64,000 nt of DNA, taken from the NCBI RefSeq assembly GCF_000003855.2, contig NW_003101679.1, positions 3,117,558 to 3,181,557 on the forward strand. Reading direction: 5' to 3'. Position 1 is the stretch's first letter; each line of letters starts with the position of its first letter. The stretch comes from Blastomyces gilchristii SLH14081 (lineage: Eukaryota > Ascomycota > Eurotiomycetes > Onygenales > Ajellomycetaceae). Below are positions 60,871-64,000 of the stretch, piece by piece. The notes under the pieces were generated by a model. It searched no databases. It saw only the letters and a program-made list of their open reading frames with translations, and was not told the DNA's origin. Made by a program: the position numbers and the translations under genes.

Positions 60871-62051
60871 TCACCGGTAAATCCGGGGTATCACAACTAC
60901 ATCATCACAACTGGACATAAAAGGAACAAAACGGTAAAACGCTAAAGAATAAGACAGCAGAAGGGTCCGATCGCGCGTCCCTGCGCCGATGAAATATATC
61001 GCATTTTCGCTATACGCGTCCCCCACGAGACGTTGAGATGAATTGCGCACATCATAATAGCTGTTGAAGGTGATATCAAATTCCGTTTCGGTGTACAGAA
61101 TATTCGTCACTACAGTAGTGTTTTTGGTCTTCTCCACCTCAAGTATTCGTGGCTCCTGGGTCGCGGAAAGCCGCAGGAAAATCGTGGCGTCGGCGAGAGA
61201 TCCATTCATGGTTGTCTTGGATGGCATATAGCCGCCGCCGTTGGGGAGAAGGCCAAAACCCATCATCCCCCGAGCCAGCGGAGGGGGATACAGTTGAGCT
61301 TCTCGGTGAAGGTGAATCTCCCAAAGTGTACAGCGGTCTTTCCGAGGTACTATTTGGATTCCTCGATGCCGTTGTAGATGCCGTTGTAGATGCCGTTGTA
61401 GATGCCGTTGAAAAATAGCTGTTGAGAAGGGTAGAAGTTAAATGTTTCATTTCCTGGCGGGGGTGCAATCAGGTTCAGCCCTAGCGTAGCGTCAGCGGGG
61501 CCCTTTGTTCCATTGCCGTAGGGGATTGGTTCCCTGAATAGGAATAGGAATGCTTTACCTCTACCCGCCCCCCTCCCCCCCCACGATCATGACGAATGCA
61601 AATTTGTTCCCCATTCCATTGCTGCCCTGTGTAGGCGGTCCAACCCAGGAAACTGTAGGAATGCGATCTATTCCGCTACAAACCGTGTCGAGTCCATCGA
61701 GTCCATTCGACGCCCTGGTGGGGACGCCGCTTGATGTTGAACACAGTTTTCTCCAGTCCACAGCGTGCCGTCATCCCCTCCGGACCTGTCCGGGTTTCTA
61801 GGTGAAATTATCTCGCTCTCGCGGGTCTGGCAGCCATAGCCGCGTGAGCCGTTCTCTTTATGTTTATCACTGTGACCAGGCAAATCGGGATCATAGGGGC
61901 CACTGATGGTTATGCGGGCGCCTGCCGCTAGCCACTGGATAGTGAAGACGACGGGGGACCCGAGAAATATAAAATTCCATAGGACCATTCCAAACGGTCC
62001 CTCGCGCAAGGAATGAGGAGATCTCTGGGAGCGCAGTCTGGTCCGATTCAA
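60871..62051 (-). pseudogene. Degenerate coding traces, unidentified gene
   Basis: Several minus-strand pieces look protein-like but lie in different frames. At 60871-61266 an open frame reads MMGFGLLPNGGGYMPS, EPRILEVEKTKNTTVV, TEFDITFNSYYDV and GAGTRDRTLL. Upstream, near 61270-61510, is NLIAPPPGNETFNFYPS followed by repeated NGIY units and RFTFTEKLNCIPLRW, interrupted by stops. At 61668-62051 is MVLWNFIFLGSPVVFTIQWL (signal-peptide-like) and then ITISGPYDPDLPGHSDK. The consistent strand suggests one decayed gene, possibly for a secreted protein. I do not recognise the family. An intact multi-exon gene with unusual introns is possible but less likely. Confidence 0.4.
61365..61410. repeat. 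12-bp tandem repeat (GATGCCGTTGTA, 3.8 copies)
   Basis: The unit GATGCCGTTGTA is repeated nearly perfectly. Because the unit is a multiple of three, on minus it encodes a four-residue repeat (NGIY) in one frame. It sits within the degenerate coding region and suggests recent slippage. Confidence 0.9.
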
Positions 62052-62917
62052 TTTTTAACCAGGGAATTGTGATGACATCTGTTGGCCATCAGCCACCAGT
62101 CACACCAGCGCATGGGTCCGTTTTGCTAAAGGCTCCTTCAACAAGGTCAGGAATATGCGGGCAGCAGTCCATGTAGGGAATTGAGGAGCAAGATCGTATC
62201 GTCACGAGTGTGACTTGCCCAGGGCAGACGCGCTATCCTTTGCCGACTGCGCCAATAGTCTGTGCTGGTTGAATGGCCCCGGTCACTGGCATAGTGAAGC
62301 CACGGATTGGTAGGTACAACTAGAGGAGAAACCGAGTTACAAATGCCCAGAAAAGGTGGTTCAGCGGCCGAGAGGCAAACAAGAGCGATACTGTCAAAGG
62401 ATTGTGGAGAATCTGAAAAGGGGCTTGGACATTGCTCCCTCTCCTACTCTAAAATTAGAATTAGACCAATTATATAGAAATATAAATCAACACCTCAAAA
62501 CGTTCAAAGAACAAAACAACACGGGGAGCAACGTGTAACTGCGAATTTCGCGCTCAATCCTCTGTAAGCTCGTTATCTCTGATAGAGTTGAAAGACACGA
62601 GGGGTGTCGTATCAAAAGTCCTGCGCCCATTTAGCATACAAACGCGCTCCAAACCTGATCCGAAATGGCAACACGTTACATCATCGTAACAATTGTATCA
62701 TCCGCGTACCGCCATTGACTAGAGACACCGGGATGGCAAGACGGCAATGAGTTTCGTATTGATTCTCGCAGCAATATATCGTCCCGCAGGCAAAATCAGA
62801 ACTGCAGTCCGTAAATCCCCCCCCCCTCCCCCAAGAAAAAAAAAAAAAAAAAAAGTAGCTGAGGTGTAATATTATTGTCGGTGAGGTATTCTACAAACTC
62901 CTATCCACATACGCAGG
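62052..62917. other. Intergenic, no gene recognised
   Basis: A 60-codon plus frame at 62356-62538 (ending NINQHLKTFKEQNNTGSNV) is AT-rich at its end and has no recognised motif. A C10-rich/poly-A block lies near 62818-62854. Nothing else is supported. Confidence 0.4.
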
Positions 62918-62935
62918 TATGCCCCGGTGTTTTCG
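62918..62935 (+). repeat. Left terminal inverted repeat of the Tc1/mariner element
   Basis: An 18-bp match, including the TA target dinucleotide, to the reverse complement of 63734-63751. Similarity stops immediately inward. Confidence 0.92.
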
Positions 62936-63093
62936 TTAGTGCCGCCCTAATATTTTAGTGGCATTCTAACGTTCATTCTGGTGCCGCGTTTCTAAATATC
63001 CTCATATAATATAAGAAGCCAGCTTCTCATTCATTATTCTTATTCCATACGTACGCGATTTCTATACTCATTATTATCATTCTCTGATTCAAT

Positions 63094-63682
63094 ATGGTCT
63101 TATTTGCTATTGCACCTCCACCATCAGAACCTCCTGAACCTCCTGCTACTCCTCCAAAATGATTGACCTGTGATCAATGTCGAGATATCCTTCTTCGCGG
63201 ACTGGATTGGACCTATCAAAAGATCTCTGATCATCTTGAGATTACTTATCATGAAGTTCAATACACCTGTGAAAATGAAATCTAATCTATTCTCCTTCTA
63301 GACCTCCTATTGCGAACGTATAGTCCCTCTTATCCATGGTTGAATACAAATGAATCCTGGATTGAAATTAATGCATGATGGAGCTCCAGGGCATGCTGCA
63401 GCAGATACTTCTCAAGATCTTCAAGAACATGGAATCACCTCTATATATTGGCCGCCATACTCACCAGATTTGAACCCAATTGAATCTGTATGGAATCTTA
63501 TGAAGCAGTGGATACAAGAGAATCATGGAGATGAGAAGAATCTTTCTTATGATACACTTCAACAAGTGATTAGAGCTGTCTGAGATGCTATAACAGAGGA
63601 GCAATTACAAGAACTTATAGCAGAGATGCCAGCTCGCTGTCAGGCTGTTATACAGGCAGGTGGTGGCTATACTAGATATTAA
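63094..63682 (+). pseudogene. Remnant Tc1/mariner transposase
   Basis: The N-terminal fragment starts at ATG 63094 and is broken by TGA at 63160-63162 and TAA at 63283-63285. The C-terminal fragment, offset by one base, carries LMHDGAPGHAAADT, GITSIYWPPYSPDLNPIES and VWNLMKQWIQEN. It is broken by TGA at 63581-63583 and ends TAA at 63680-63682. TGA at 63160 and 63581 and TAA at 63283 fit CGA-to-TGA and CAA-to-TAA transitions. The family length is about 350 aa, so roughly half is missing. Confidence 0.85.
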
Positions 63683-63733
63683 TATGATTCTACATTGATT
63701 CTATGTATTCTGCTTCATAATGAAAAACGCGCT

Positions 63734-63751
63734 CGAAAACACCGGGGCATA
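63734..63751 (-). repeat. Right terminal inverted repeat of the Tc1/mariner element
   Basis: Perfect reverse complement of 62918-62935, ending in the TA target duplication. Confidence 0.92.
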
Positions 63752-64000
63752 ACGTAATCAACCACCTAACGCTCGTTTCCACCTAACGCTCGCCTTTGTA
63801 AATCAATTACAATCAACTTTGAATGTTAATATCTCAATAAATATTCATTATTTTAATTTTCTAATTTGTAATTTATAAATATCAAGACTTATAGTATAAT
63901 ATAATTCAAAATTATTATAATATAGTTAAAATTAATTAAAATATGAATTCAATTAGAAAATAAAATACAGTAAAATAAAATATATAATATTTTATTATAA
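63752..64000. other. AT-rich right edge
   Basis: From about 63810 the sequence becomes almost purely A and T, unlike the gene-bearing part. It probably begins another mutated repeat tract continuing beyond the window. No gene is seen. Confidence 0.6.

Larger units (their letters stand above)
62918..63751 (+). mobile_element. Internally deleted Tc1/mariner DNA transposon
   Basis: Perfect terminal inverted repeats TATGCCCCGGTGTTTTCG (62918-62935) and its reverse complement (63734-63751) bound an 834-bp unit. The outer TA on each side fits the TA target duplication of Tc1/mariner. Between them lie two transposase remnants in different frames. The N-terminal piece (from 63094) looks like a DNA-binding region (DQCRDILLRGLDWTYQKISDH). 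The C-terminal piece (about 63350-63682) has HDGAPGH and WPPYSPDLNPIESVW, the second Asp and the Glu of the DDE triad. The stretch that should carry the first catalytic Asp is missing, so it cannot make active transposase. Confidence 0.9.

Noticed and set aside
61365..61410. CRISPR-like array
   Set aside because: Units of 12 bp are directly adjacent with no spacers, and the genome is eukaryotic. It is a simple tandem repeat.

Overview
The window is nuclear DNA of a filamentous ascomycete. The genes carry short GT-AG introns with CTAAC-like branch sites. The gene set (HymA, Sec18, allantoicase, two hybrid histidine kinases) fits Eurotiomycetes. A CpG-poor copia element, AT-rich tracts and a broken member of an expanded kinase-like family make Onygenales (Blastomyces/Histoplasma/Emmonsia relatives) my best guess. 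The species is an inference and was not tested. The sequence is a draft, with a 220-base N gap and long homopolymers.

Layout. 0.6-1.6 kb: cytochrome b561-type membrane protein on minus, with one reading-frame offset. 2.0-7.2 kb: complete but heavily mutated Ty1/copia retrotransposon on minus, with 110-bp LTRs and ATTAG target duplications. 7.9-9.0 kb: allantoicase. 9.9-17.4 kb: giant hybrid histidine kinase of the Chk1/Mak2 type on minus (about 2,401 aa). 17.4-26.4 kb: 9-kb stretch with no recognisable gene. 26.4-32.4 kb: second hybrid histidine kinase (GAF, PAS, two receiver-like domains) on plus. 32.4-38.8 kb: no recognisable gene. 38.8-39.7 kb: KxDL (BLOC-1-like) protein. 43.2-44.5 kb: broken kinase-like gene. 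44.7 kb: tRNA-like sequence. 45.9-59.6 kb: compact housekeeping block, SEC18 (-), CIR_N/LENG1-like protein (+), PRMT3 (-), HymA/Mo25 (+), TBC RabGAP (+). 60.3-60.5 kb: assembly gap. 60.9-62.1 kb: degenerate coding traces. 62.9-63.75 kb: internally deleted Tc1/mariner element. The right edge is AT-rich.

How the genes relate. The two hybrid kinases are divergently transcribed across the 9-kb desert and should both feed a histidine phosphotransfer protein, but no HPt or response regulator gene lies here. Sec18 (SNARE recycling), the TBC protein (Rab inactivation) and the KxDL protein (endosome/lysosome positioning) all act in membrane traffic. HymA/Mo25 acts in polarity signalling. Allantoicase stands alone and has two GATA-type sites just upstream.

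I did not find a clearly new biological system. The best second looks are the CpG-free copia element with CpG-retaining LTRs, the pairing of two large hybrid kinases around a large empty region, recurring frame offsets at homopolymers, and two very short coding exons.
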